From: WVWN01 sp964563535
GTDB lineage: Bacteria; RBG-13-66-14; B26-G2; WVWN01
Direction of reading: 5' to 3'
NCBI GenBank assembly: GCA_964563535.1
Contig: CAZLXP010000048.1
Location: forward strand, 1 to 18,482
Length of the DNA stretch: 18,482 nucleotides
The position numbers and the translations under genes were made by a program. Shown piece after piece: positions 6,100-13,763 of the stretch. Every line of letters starts with the position of its first letter. Position 1 is the stretch's first letter. Below the pieces are notes generated by a model. The model was not told the DNA's origin and did no database searches. It saw nothing but the letters and a program-made list of their open reading frames with translations.

Positions 6100-7007
6100 T
6101 GGCGACGCTTCGGGCCGTAAGACGGCGCATCGGTTCCGTAGAGAAAATACGCGAGATAACCGCGGCCATGAAGACCGTTTCGGCGGTAAAGGTGAAGAAC
6201 GCCCAGGCGGCGTTGATGGCGGTAAGGCCTTACGCCGCCCACCTCGCCGAGGTCATCGCGCACCTCGCTACTTGTGGCGAGCCGGCGGACCACCCGCTCT
6301 TGGCCGACCGGGGCGACCAAAACGCCGTCCTGGTGGTAGTGACGTCGGACCGGGGTTTGTGCGGGCCTTTCAATTCCAACGTCATAAAGCGGGCCGTAGC
6401 CTACCAGGAAGAGCATCGGGCCCGGTTCGGCCGATACGCCGAGATGATATGCGCCGGGAAAAAGGGGCTCGACTACTTCCGCCGTAAAAAATTCGACGTT
6501 CTGGAAAGTTATACCGGGTTTTCCCGGAGGATAAGCTACGACGACGCCCGCGCTATCGGCCGCATGGCGACCGTCGCTTTTCTCGCCCGCGACGTCGACC
6601 GCGTCGACTTCCTGTACCATCATTTCTTTTCGGCGGGCACCCGGGTGGTTAACGTACGTACCGTATTGCCGATTCGACTGAGCGAGATGCTGTTGCCGGA
6701 AGAAGTCGCCGGGCCCCGGGGCGAGCTCGAGGTGCGGGCTTGCTCGTATCTTGAATATATATTCGAGCCGGATAGCGAGACCGTATTGGATGACCTTTTG
6801 CCGCTTTACGTGAACGTCCAGGTCTGGCGTATTCTGCAAGAACACGTATCGTCGGAGCACGCCGCGCGTATGATGGCGATGGAGGCGGCGACGGGGAACT
6901 GCGAGGACATGCTCAAGGCGTTAACTCTGGATTACAACAAGGCCCGGCAAGCCGCCATTACCAAGGAACTTATCGAGGTGACCTCGGCTGCCGAGGCCTT
7001 CAAGTGA
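6099..7007 (+). CDS. atpG: ATP synthase F1 subunit gamma
   Basis: A 302-residue gamma subunit, the central shaft turning inside the alpha3-beta3 head. The N-terminal helix reads LRAVRRRIGSVEKIREITAAMKTVSAVK, the central Rossmann-like domain has VVTSDRGLCGPFNSNV, and the C-terminal helix has LTLDYNKARQAAITKELIEVTSAAEAF. All three are diagnostic. The central domain holds Cys residues near 87 and 114, but I see no chloroplast-type regulatory dithiol insert. Its ATG shares one base with the stop of the upstream lipoprotein gene. It is followed by a 19-base gap and then an exported protein gene instead of atpD. Confidence 0.96.
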   Translation: MATLRAVRRRIGSVEKIREITAAMKTVSAVKVKNAQAALMAVRPYAAHLAEVIAHLATCGEPADHPLLADRGDQNAVLVVVTSDRGLCGPFNSNVIKRAVAYQEEHRARFGRYAEMICAGKKGLDYFRRKKFDVLESYTGFSRRISYDDARAIGRMATVAFLARDVDRVDFLYHHFFSAGTRVVNVRTVLPIRLSEMLLPEEVAGPRGELEVRACSYLEYIFEPDSETVLDDLLPLYVNVQVWRILQEHVSSEHAARMMAMEAATGNCEDMLKALTLDYNKARQAAITKELIEVTSAAEAFK

Positions 7008-7026
7008 TATCTAAGCCGGCCGCGGT

Positions 7027-8526
7027 GTGATTTTGCGACGCAAGTACGGTTTTGGCCTTGTCATAACGGCTAGTTACGGCGTGGGGGCGTTCTTATGGAC
7101 GCCGGCGCTGGCGTTGGCTACGGCCGTCGCCGGCGAAGCCTACGACGTTCGGACAGGCGCCGTGGTGGCTGGCGCTAAGATTGTTTTGGGCGGCGAAACG
7201 GCCACGTCCGGCCCCGACGGCCTTTTCAGGCTCGTGGCGGCGCCCCGGGGGCCGTCGCCCATAATCGCGCGAGCGCCCGGTTACGCCGTTACCGTTATCC
7301 GATATCTACCCGTCGCGCCGACGCCGGAGGAAATTTGGCAAAACGTGCCGCTAATGCCCGAAGCTACCGCGGCGCCGTATAGCGGCGACTTCGTCGACCT
7401 GTTTTTTGGACGGGGTTCGTTCGAGGAACGCTACCAGGGTTACGTCGTCGCTCGAAGGCCCGCTAAGTTGCCGTTGGGGGTATACGTCGCGAACGTAGAC
7501 CAAGACGGCGTCCAGGCGGTCGAGAGACGTCTCGAGGCTTTAAACGAACGTTGGGGGACGGGTATTTTAACGGTTGCGGCTGAGGGCGAGGCCGGCGTTA
7601 GCCTCGACTTTGGCCCGGGCGGCGGGGAAGGCTTCGACGGCCCCGCGGCGTCGGCGGTTTTTAAGGGCGGCGTGACCGAGGATAATCTGGACCTGGCCGA
7701 GGCGTTTTTAAGGCGGGTTGTGCTGGCCGGGGGGCCGGGACATATGGGCGTCATAAAGGCCGACGCCTTGCGCGCCGACGTACCTTTGGCGCGGGACCTC
7801 GACGCCATAGTGGAAATAATATACCGCGAACCGGCCGATTTCAATTACGCCGTATTCAAGCGGCGGGCGCCTGAGCCGTTTTTGGTGTTGACCGACCTGT
7901 ATTTGGGTATAGGAGGTTACGCTCGCCACGGCGTCGCCGATGCAAGCGGCCGGCCGGTCGAATTCCCGGCGGAGTATCAGTTGGGCCAGATAACGGCGGC
8001 CGCCGGCGGCGCGTATCGCGGCGTGTGGGCGAAGGCCGGGTTTTGGTTCGCCGGGATTTGGGAAGCCGAAGCCGAAGAGCTCCTCGTCCCCGGCGGGGCG
8101 CGGGTGGATAAAGTCCTTCGCCGCAACTCCAGTACGTACTACCTGGGGGGATATTGGCTCGAGCCGGCGGCGGCCGTCAGGGTGGGCCCCATCGCCGGTT
8201 ACAGGACTTTATCGGTGCGGGGCAAGTTTAAAGAATCCGCCAACGTTGGAAGCCCGACGGCACCGTTGGATATCGATTACACTACGCGCTACGACGGCTT
8301 CGAGGCCGGAATCGGCGGCGACGTCGCTTTCGGACGGTACGGCCTTGGCCTCTTTACCGAGTATGGCCGGGTATTCGCCGCCCCGGCTTATAACTTGGTG
8401 GAATTCGGTTTCGGTGCCGTTAGTCGCGTCGGGGTAGGCACTTTTGCGTTCGGCCGGTTTTATTGGGGTGAGGCCTTGGACTACACGTTTGGCGGCCTGG
8501 CGATGAAAATCGCGGTCCCGTTATAA
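7027..8526 (+). CDS. Exported protein: carboxypeptidase-regulatory-like domain, degenerate matrixin-like domain, putative outer-membrane beta-barrel
   Basis: A 499-residue protein between atpG and atpD, family not recognised as a whole. GTG 7027 is taken as start; TTG 7033 is equally possible and neither has a strong ribosome binding site. A signal peptide ends near ALA at 29-31. Residues 36-95 (GEAYDVRTGAVVAGAKIVLGG, SGPDGLFRL) look like a carboxypeptidase-regulatory beta-sandwich. Residues about 147-270 resemble a matrixin/metzincin peptidase: LPLGVYV, a helix ending LNERWGTG, then DLDAIVEIIY at the end. The zinc motif HExxHxxGxxH is absent; the equivalent stretch reads VVLAGGPGHMGVIKA, so it is probably inactive. 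Residues 290-499 alternate polar and hydrophobic with many Tyr, Gly and Phe, as in an outer-membrane barrel, though the last residue is Leu rather than Phe. The role is unknown. Confidence 0.7.
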   Translation: MILRRKYGFGLVITASYGVGAFLWTPALALATAVAGEAYDVRTGAVVAGAKIVLGGETATSGPDGLFRLVAAPRGPSPIIARAPGYAVTVIRYLPVAPTPEEIWQNVPLMPEATAAPYSGDFVDLFFGRGSFEERYQGYVVARRPAKLPLGVYVANVDQDGVQAVERRLEALNERWGTGILTVAAEGEAGVSLDFGPGGGEGFDGPAASAVFKGGVTEDNLDLAEAFLRRVVLAGGPGHMGVIKADALRADVPLARDLDAIVEIIYREPADFNYAVFKRRAPEPFLVLTDLYLGIGGYARHGVADASGRPVEFPAEYQLGQITAAAGGAYRGVWAKAGFWFAGIWEAEAEELLVPGGARVDKVLRRNSSTYYLGGYWLEPAAAVRVGPIAGYRTLSVRGKFKESANVGSPTAPLDIDYTTRYDGFEAGIGGDVAFGRYGLGLFTEYGRVFAAPAYNLVEFGFGAVSRVGVGTFAFGRFYWGEALDYTFGGLAMKIAVPL

Positions 8527-8556
8527 AGGCCGATTTAACATGAGGTCCGGTTCGCG

Positions 8557-9969
8557 ATGACGAGCAGACCCGAAGGTAAGATAGTACAAATTATAGGCCC
8601 CGTCGTAGACGTCGAATTCGACGCCGAGACGCTCCCTCCTATCCGCAACGCGGTCGAAATTCCCCGGCGAGAGGGCGGCGTGCTTACCGCGGAAGTCTCG
8701 CAAGAGCTGGGCGAAAACCAGGTGCGTTGTATTGCCCTCGGCCCGGTAGACGGTTTGGTGCGCGGCGACGCCGCTTACGACACCGGCGGCGCCATCATGG
8801 TTCCGGTCGGGGCCGCTACGTTAGGGCGGCTCTTGGACGTGGTCGGCAACCCGATAGACGAATTGGGCCCGATCGAGGCCCAAGAGAAACGCCCTATCCA
8901 CAGGCCGGTGCCTTCCCTTACGGAACAGGACACCAGGTCCGAGATGCTCGAGACCGGCATAAAGGTCATCGATTTGTTGGAACCGTTTTCCAAAGGCGGC
9001 AAAACGGGCCTCTTCGGGGGCGCCGGCGTAGGCAAAACGGTCCTCATCATGGAGATGATCCATAATATCGCGACGGAGCACGGCGGTTACTCCGTCTTCG
9101 CCGGCGTCGGCGAGCGCACCCGCGAGGGCAACGACCTCTGGTTGGATATGAAAGAGTCGGGGGTCATCGCGAGAACCGCGATGGTTTTCGGCCAGATGAA
9201 CGAACCGCCGGGGGCCCGTTTCCGGGTGGGCCTTACGGCGCTCACGCTGGCCGAATATTTCCGCGACGTCGAGGGCAAAGACGTCTTACTGTTTATAGAT
9301 AATATTTTCCGGTTCGTCCAGGCCGGCTCGGAGGTTTCGACGTTGTTGGGCCGGATGCCTTCGGCGGTGGGGTATCAACCCACGCTCGGTACGGATATGG
9401 GCGAGTTCCAGGAGCGGATAACTTCTACGACGCGAGGGTCGATAACGGCCGTAGAAGCCATTTACGTCCCCGCGGACGACTATACCGACCCGGCGCCGGT
9501 TACGACGTTCTCCCACCTCGACGCGGTGACCCAATTGTCGCGCCAAATTATGGAGTTGGGTTTATACCCGGCCGTCGACCCGCTGGCGTCGACGTCGCGG
9601 ATTTTGGACCCCCGCGTTCTCGGCGACCGCCATTACCGCGTCGCACGAAGGGTTCAGGAAATATTGGAAAGGTATAAAGAGCTTTTGGATATCATCGCGA
9701 TTCTGGGTATAGACGAGCTATCGGACGACGACAAAGTAATCGTCGGGCGGGCCCGTCGCATCCAGCGTTTCCTAAGCCAGCCGATGTTCGTAGCCGAAGC
9801 CTTCACCGGGAAATCGGGCTGTTACGTCAAGTTGGCGGACACGGTCGAGGGTTTCGAAAGGTTGGCCGGCGGCGAATTCGACGAGCTTCCGGAGCAAGCG
9901 TTTTATATGGTGGGAACCATCGACGAGGCGGTCGATAAGGTCAAGAAACTCTCGCGTACGCGGGCGTAA
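8557..9969 (+). CDS. atpD: ATP synthase F1 subunit beta (catalytic)
   Basis: A 470-residue beta subunit, normal length, that makes and hydrolyses ATP. The P-loop GGAGVGKT is at 154-161, the catalytic glutamate E186 lies in GERTREGNDLW, the Walker B strand is LLFIDNIFRF, and the lever loop usually written DELSEED is here DELSDDD at 386-392. The C-terminal domain is complete (QPMFVAEAFTG). Unlike alpha, no key residue is altered. ATG 8557 lacks a strong ribosome binding site; a 6-codon reading frame from ATG 8540 ends in TGA overlapping this ATG, which could allow re-initiation. The gene follows the exported protein by 30 bases and is followed 18 bases later by a GNAT-fusion gene. Confidence 0.98.
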   Translation: MTSRPEGKIVQIIGPVVDVEFDAETLPPIRNAVEIPRREGGVLTAEVSQELGENQVRCIALGPVDGLVRGDAAYDTGGAIMVPVGAATLGRLLDVVGNPIDELGPIEAQEKRPIHRPVPSLTEQDTRSEMLETGIKVIDLLEPFSKGGKTGLFGGAGVGKTVLIMEMIHNIATEHGGYSVFAGVGERTREGNDLWLDMKESGVIARTAMVFGQMNEPPGARFRVGLTALTLAEYFRDVEGKDVLLFIDNIFRFVQAGSEVSTLLGRMPSAVGYQPTLGTDMGEFQERITSTTRGSITAVEAIYVPADDYTDPAPVTTFSHLDAVTQLSRQIMELGLYPAVDPLASTSRILDPRVLGDRHYRVARRVQEILERYKELLDIIAILGIDELSDDDKVIVGRARRIQRFLSQPMFVAEAFTGKSGCYVKLADTVEGFERLAGGEFDELPEQAFYMVGTIDEAVDKVKKLSRTRA

Positions 9970-9987
9970 GTTTCACGGGCGGCGGTT

Positions 9988-10860
9988 GTGAAAGGGAAAG
10001 TCGTCAAGGTAAGGCCGGCGATGCCGGCGGAGTTCGACGAGGTCGCGGCGTTCTGCGCGGGCCGGGGCAAAGACCAGAAAACCCGCGAGATAAAGAGGAG
10101 GCGCCGCCGGTGGCTTGAGGAGATGGCTCCCCGGGGCCTGGTAACGCTTTTGGCGCTCGACCCCCGGCCGCCGCGATTCGTGGACGTCGACGGCGAGCGG
10201 GTGAGTCGCGACGAGTTGGCGCTCTTAGGTGACGGTTTGGCGGTGGGGTTATTGGAGTACGTGCCGGTCGAAGAGACCCTCTACCCCGTGGAAGGGGCCG
10301 AATATTTATTCGTGGATTGTATGTGGGTAATACCGCCGTACGTGGGCCGCGGCGTAGGCCGGGCGCTTATGAACGCCGTCGTCCGGGAAGCGCGGGTGAG
10401 GGGAACCGGCGCGGCGACGGTGGCCTGGCGGGGCGCGCCGCCCGCCGAGGGTTGGTCGTATATGCCGGAATCCTTTTTCCGCGGGTTTGGCTTCGACGTC
10501 GTCGACGAGGACGGCGACCGGGTCTTAATGGCGGTATCGTACGGCGCCCGGGGAAAACCGTCCTTCGTGAGAACGCCGCCTTTTTTGGACGAAGGGATAA
10601 CGTTCCTATGCCATCCCAGTTGTCCGGCGAGCCTTTGGGCCGCGGAGGAATTGGGCCGCGAAGCCGGGACGCCGGGCGAATTGAAAAGTGTAAAGGTGGT
10701 AGAGGTGGAAGGAAGGGAGGCGGCGCGGCGCTACGGCGCCTTATTCGGCGTGTGCGTCGCCGGCCGCGTGGTCGTTAACCGTTTGGCATTTCCGGGCGAC
10801 GTCGAACGCGCCGTCGCGGGAGGAGTCGGCGATCAGTCTCCCCACGGTATTAGACCTTAG
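9988..10860 (+). CDS. GNAT acetyltransferase with C-terminal thioredoxin/YoaP-like domain
   Basis: A 290-residue protein starting at GTG 9988. The N-terminal half is a GNAT fold: the acetyl-CoA pyrophosphate loop is seen at 120-125 (GRGVGR) just after VIPPYV, and the segment MPESFFRGFGF is the usual last part of the fold. The C-terminal part from about residue 203 begins ITFLCHPSCPAS (Cys208, Cys212), followed by a helix and the strands VKVVEVE and VCVAGRVVVNR, an arrangement like a thioredoxin-type fold with CxxxC instead of CxxC. GNAT proteins with such a tail recall Bacillus YoaP, but this is from memory. The substrate is unknown. The unusual feature is its position between atpD and atpC, in phase with the operon, and its 3' end overlaps what looks like the true beginning of atpC. 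Confidence 0.7.
   Translation: MKGKVVKVRPAMPAEFDEVAAFCAGRGKDQKTREIKRRRRRWLEEMAPRGLVTLLALDPRPPRFVDVDGERVSRDELALLGDGLAVGLLEYVPVEETLYPVEGAEYLFVDCMWVIPPYVGRGVGRALMNAVVREARVRGTGAATVAWRGAPPAEGWSYMPESFFRGFGFDVVDEDGDRVLMAVSYGARGKPSFVRTPPFLDEGITFLCHPSCPASLWAAEELGREAGTPGELKSVKVVEVEGREAARRYGALFGVCVAGRVVVNRLAFPGDVERAVAGGVGDQSPHGIRP
10818..10825 (+). promoter_or_regulatory. Ribosome binding site that may serve a non-AUG start of atpC
   Basis: GGGAGGAG lies inside the 3' end of the GNAT-fusion gene, 6 bases before an ATC codon at 10832 in the atpC frame. The TTG at 10862 has no such site at normal distance. See the atpC entry. Confidence 0.45.
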
Positions 10861-10861
10861 C

Positions 10862-11110
10862 TTGGTAACGCCGATTGCGTTACAATTCCACGGGGCGGTA
10901 ACGTCCGTCGTTGCGCCCGGGACGGAAGGTTACTTGGGCGTATTGCCGGGCCACATACCGCTCGTGACTTCCCTTAAACCGGGAGTAGTAGCTTTCGTAT
11001 CCGAGGGCCGCCGCCGTACGTTCGAGATAAGTGCCGGGTATATGGAGGTAACGCCGGATTCCGTAATAATTATCGCGGAAACAGCTACGCCAAGAAGCGA
11101 GGAAAAATAG
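10862..11110 (+). CDS. atpC: ATP synthase F1 subunit epsilon, short form without the C-terminal helices
   Basis: From the first standard start (TTG 10862) this gives 82 residues containing the epsilon beta-sandwich signature APGTEGYLGVLPGHIPLVTSLKPG. Most bacterial epsilons have about 130-140 residues; here the frame stops just after the sandwich, so the two C-terminal helices that inhibit ATP hydrolysis are missing, as also known in Chlorobium. The frame is open upstream and there encodes SLPTVLDLSLVTP, which fits the family's first strand (L-x-L-x-I-VTP), but contains no ATG, GTG or TTG. A strong GGGAGGAG stands 6 bases before ATC 10832, so translation may begin there, giving 92 residues and a 29-base overlap with the previous gene. 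Identity is firm, the start is not. Confidence 0.85.
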   Translation: MVTPIALQFHGAVTSVVAPGTEGYLGVLPGHIPLVTSLKPGVVAFVSEGRRRTFEISAGYMEVTPDSVIIIAETATPRSEEK

Positions 11111-11112
11111 CG

Positions 11113-12120
11113 GTGACGACTATTGAAGAGGAGCGCATATTGGCGGAGGACGTGCGCCGCGTAATGAGCGATTCCGACCTATTTTTGGCCGACGGGTTAG
11201 CAGCCACCGAGGAAAAAATCGCCGAACTTTTGGGTGCTGACCTGCCTTTTGTTACGGAAGTATTACGCTACGCCGCCGGGTCCGGAGGCAAAAGGCTGCG
11301 GCCGCGGCTAACGCTTCTTTCCGCCGCCACGGCGGGTATGGACCAGAGGAGCGTAGCCGGCCTCGCGGCCTGTATGGAATGCGTTCACCTCGCGACGTTG
11401 TTGCACGACGACGTTATCGACGAGGCGCCGACGCGCCGCGGCCGGCCGGCCACCCACCGGCGGTTCGGCAACCATTTATCGATATTGGGGGGCGACTATA
11501 TTTTGACGCGCGTTTTTCAATATCTCACGACCGAGATACGGAATTGGAGTATCCTGGCCATCGTCGTCGCCACCACTAACCGTATGGTAGCCGGCGAATT
11601 TTTAGAGGTATGGCGCCAGGGCCGGCTCGACGTCGGCGAGGACGACTACGTCAAAATGATTACGTTAAAATCGGCTAAGTTGCTCGAGGCCGCTTGTCAG
11701 GTGGGCGCCATCGCCGCCGGCTACGACGGATACGGAGCGTTTACCGATTACGGCTTGAATACGGGCATCTCCTTTCAAATCGTGGACGATTGCCTCGACT
11801 TGTCCGGGCGGGGCGAGTTATTGGGTAAAGAAGGGTTCGCCGACATCCGGTCCGGCAAGGTTACGCTGCCCGTAATTTACGGTTTGAAGTCGCCGTTGGC
11901 CAGGGAGGTCAGCAGCGCGGTCCAAGCCATTTGGGAAGGCGAGCCGGCCGAAGAAGAACTGGTCCGGATGCTGGCTGAAGGAGGAGTGTTCGAGAAGACG
12001 CGGGCGGTGGCCCGGGCGTACGCCGAAAAGGGTAAGGATGCTCTCGCGGCCGTCCCGCCGGGCGAAGCTCGCGACGTGCTGGCGGCCATGGCCGATTGGA
12101 CGTGGTGTAGGCAATGTTGA
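11113..12120 (+). CDS. Long-chain polyprenyl diphosphate synthase
   Basis: A 335-residue trans-isoprenyl diphosphate synthase, which extends an allylic diphosphate with isopentenyl diphosphate units. The GGKRLRPRL block lies near residue 56, the first aspartate-rich motif is DDVID at 99-103 followed by TRRGRPATH, and the second is DDCLD at 225-229. The small residue Ala94, five before the first motif, leaves a deep pocket and suggests a long product of the kind used as quinone side chains (octaprenyl, heptaprenyl or similar); chain length is inferred. The GTG start follows the atpC stop by 2 bases, so it belongs to the same run of genes, next to cytochrome c maturation genes, consistent with a respiratory quinone role. 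Candidate names are ispB or hepT. Confidence 0.9.
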   Translation: MTTIEEERILAEDVRRVMSDSDLFLADGLAATEEKIAELLGADLPFVTEVLRYAAGSGGKRLRPRLTLLSAATAGMDQRSVAGLAACMECVHLATLLHDDVIDEAPTRRGRPATHRRFGNHLSILGGDYILTRVFQYLTTEIRNWSILAIVVATTNRMVAGEFLEVWRQGRLDVGEDDYVKMITLKSAKLLEAACQVGAIAAGYDGYGAFTDYGLNTGISFQIVDDCLDLSGRGELLGKEGFADIRSGKVTLPVIYGLKSPLAREVSSAVQAIWEGEPAEEELVRMLAEGGVFEKTRAVARAYAEKGKDALAAVPPGEARDVLAAMADWTWCRQC

Positions 12121-12136
12121 CGGATACGAACCTATC

Positions 12137-13759
12137 ATGAGAAGGTTATGGGATATCCTGTCGTCGCGCCGGCTGTCGGTTTTCTTAACCTTGGCAATAG
12201 CGGCCGTATCGCTCATCGGCGTTATCATCCCTCAGCGTCAACCGCAAACCTTTTATGAAGTACGTTATCAAGAATGGGTATTTAACATCCTCAAAACGCT
12301 GGATATAATTAATATCTATTCGTCCTGGTATTTCGTCGCCCTCCTGGTTTTTTGGGCGGCCGCTGTAATTACGTGTACGTTGCGCCGAGTACCTAAAATA
12401 TTCGCGGCTTGGCGGCGGGAACCGCCCGTTCCGACCCTTGAAGACGTGTCGTTCACTCGCGCCGACGTTGGGCCCGCGGCCTCTTTCGGTAAAATAACGG
12501 GTGCGTTAAAAAGACTGCCTTTCCGTTGGCGGGAGGGCGGCGGCGTTTTATACGGCCGTAAACACCCGTTAGGATTAACGGGTACCGTTTTGGTTCACGT
12601 CGGCGTCTTGGTCGTGTTGCTCGGGGCGTTATTGAAGGTTTTCGGCCACCGCGACGAGTTGTTCGTTTTCGAGGGCCAAGGGGTGGCGTTGCCCCCGGCG
12701 TTCGGCGACGGCTTCGAGCTTTACGCGGATGGCGTGGACGAAGTCGTGGACGCCGATACCGGCGAGGCCTCCGATTCCCGGACCAGCGTGCGGCTGCTCC
12801 GATACGGCGACGAGGTAGCGGCCAAAGAGCTCGACGTTAACGGGCCGCTCCGTTATCGCGGGCTGGGGATATACCAATCGGACGTCGCCGCGGCGGGCGC
12901 GAAGGGCCTTTTCCTGGAGGCGATTAAGTTAAAGGCCGGTGTCCCGGCCCGGGGTTACGGCCGGGCGACCTTTTCTTGGGCCGTCGGGGCCGAGAGCGGC
13001 GAGGTTACCATGGCGCCGGGGGCGGCGGAGGCTTTAGGCCGCACGGGCCTCGAGCTGCGATACGTCGATTATTTCGAGCGTCTCGCCGCTACGGAGACGA
13101 GCGTGGGCGACGACGGCGCCGCCTATAACCCGGCGGCGTTAGTCCAGCTTGTTAACGCCGAGGGCGCCGTGGCGGTAGGCGTATTGTTTAAGTTGCACCC
13201 CGAACAATCTTTCATTCGAGCCGACGCCCCGGGTTTTACCGATAAACCGATACGAATTACGTATAGCCGCGACGACGGGCCGTGGCGGACGGCGCGGCGG
13301 GAATATCTGGTGGCTTCCGGCTCTTACGTCGTCCTTAGCGGAAGTGGCGAAACGATGCGGGTTACCATGGCTGCGGGCGAAGGCCGGGACCTCCGCCGAC
13401 GTTCCATCGAGGGCAAACTCCGAGAGCGCGACGGAAGCGAGCGGACGTACGACTTCCCTTTCGGCGCCCGCGTTAACGTCAAAACTGACGACGGCGATTT
13501 TTTATTCAGGTTTTTGGGGAGCAGGGCGGCTCCGGTGGCGGGTCTGACCATAGCGCGCGACCCCGGCCTGGGTTTCTTCTACGCGGGGTGTTTGATATTT
13601 TCGATAGGCGTCGTGGCGGTTATGTTGTGGCGTTACGACGAGGTTGCCGCGTACGTACGCAACGGCCGCGTATATATCGCGGCCCGGTCGAATAAGGGCG
13701 CCCGGGTATTGAAGCCGGCTTTCGACGCCTGGTTGGCCGAGATAAGAGAAAATTCTTAA
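12137..13759 (+). CDS. resB: Cytochrome c biogenesis protein ResB (Ccs1)
   Basis: A 540-residue System II haem-handling protein that works with ResC/CcsA to bring haem to the outer side of the membrane and attach it to apocytochrome c. The start is ATG 12137 (MRRLWDILSSRRLS); a longer frame from 12038 would overlap the previous gene by 80 bases. Membrane helices are at about 13-32, 65-82 and 147-170, then a large exported domain, and a last helix in DPGLGFFYAGCLIFSIGVV near 480-500. H154 in LVHVGVL is in the place of the conserved haem-binding His of the Ccs1 third helix. The LIGVIIPQ and GLGIYQSD blocks are typical. The ccsA gene follows after 4 bases, as usual for the pair. Confidence 0.93.
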   Translation: MRRLWDILSSRRLSVFLTLAIAAVSLIGVIIPQRQPQTFYEVRYQEWVFNILKTLDIINIYSSWYFVALLVFWAAAVITCTLRRVPKIFAAWRREPPVPTLEDVSFTRADVGPAASFGKITGALKRLPFRWREGGGVLYGRKHPLGLTGTVLVHVGVLVVLLGALLKVFGHRDELFVFEGQGVALPPAFGDGFELYADGVDEVVDADTGEASDSRTSVRLLRYGDEVAAKELDVNGPLRYRGLGIYQSDVAAAGAKGLFLEAIKLKAGVPARGYGRATFSWAVGAESGEVTMAPGAAEALGRTGLELRYVDYFERLAATETSVGDDGAAYNPAALVQLVNAEGAVAVGVLFKLHPEQSFIRADAPGFTDKPIRITYSRDDGPWRTARREYLVASGSYVVLSGSGETMRVTMAAGEGRDLRRRSIEGKLRERDGSERTYDFPFGARVNVKTDDGDFLFRFLGSRAAPVAGLTIARDPGLGFFYAGCLIFSIGVVAVMLWRYDEVAAYVRNGRVYIAARSNKGARVLKPAFDAWLAEIRENS

Positions 13760-13763
13760 CGAG

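Noticed and set aside
5973..6860. Open frame on the - strand (295 codons) opposite atpG
   Set aside because: It is a shadow of the gamma gene in a GC-rich genome; no family pattern or start signal.
9706..9726. DELSDDD in place of DELSEED in beta
   Set aside because: It is a conservative acidic change that occurs in many beta subunits.
12038..12136. Upstream extension of resB
   Set aside because: It would overlap the polyprenyl synthase gene by about 80 bases with an Arg/Trp-rich sequence unlike ResB; ATG 12137 gives the normal N-terminus.
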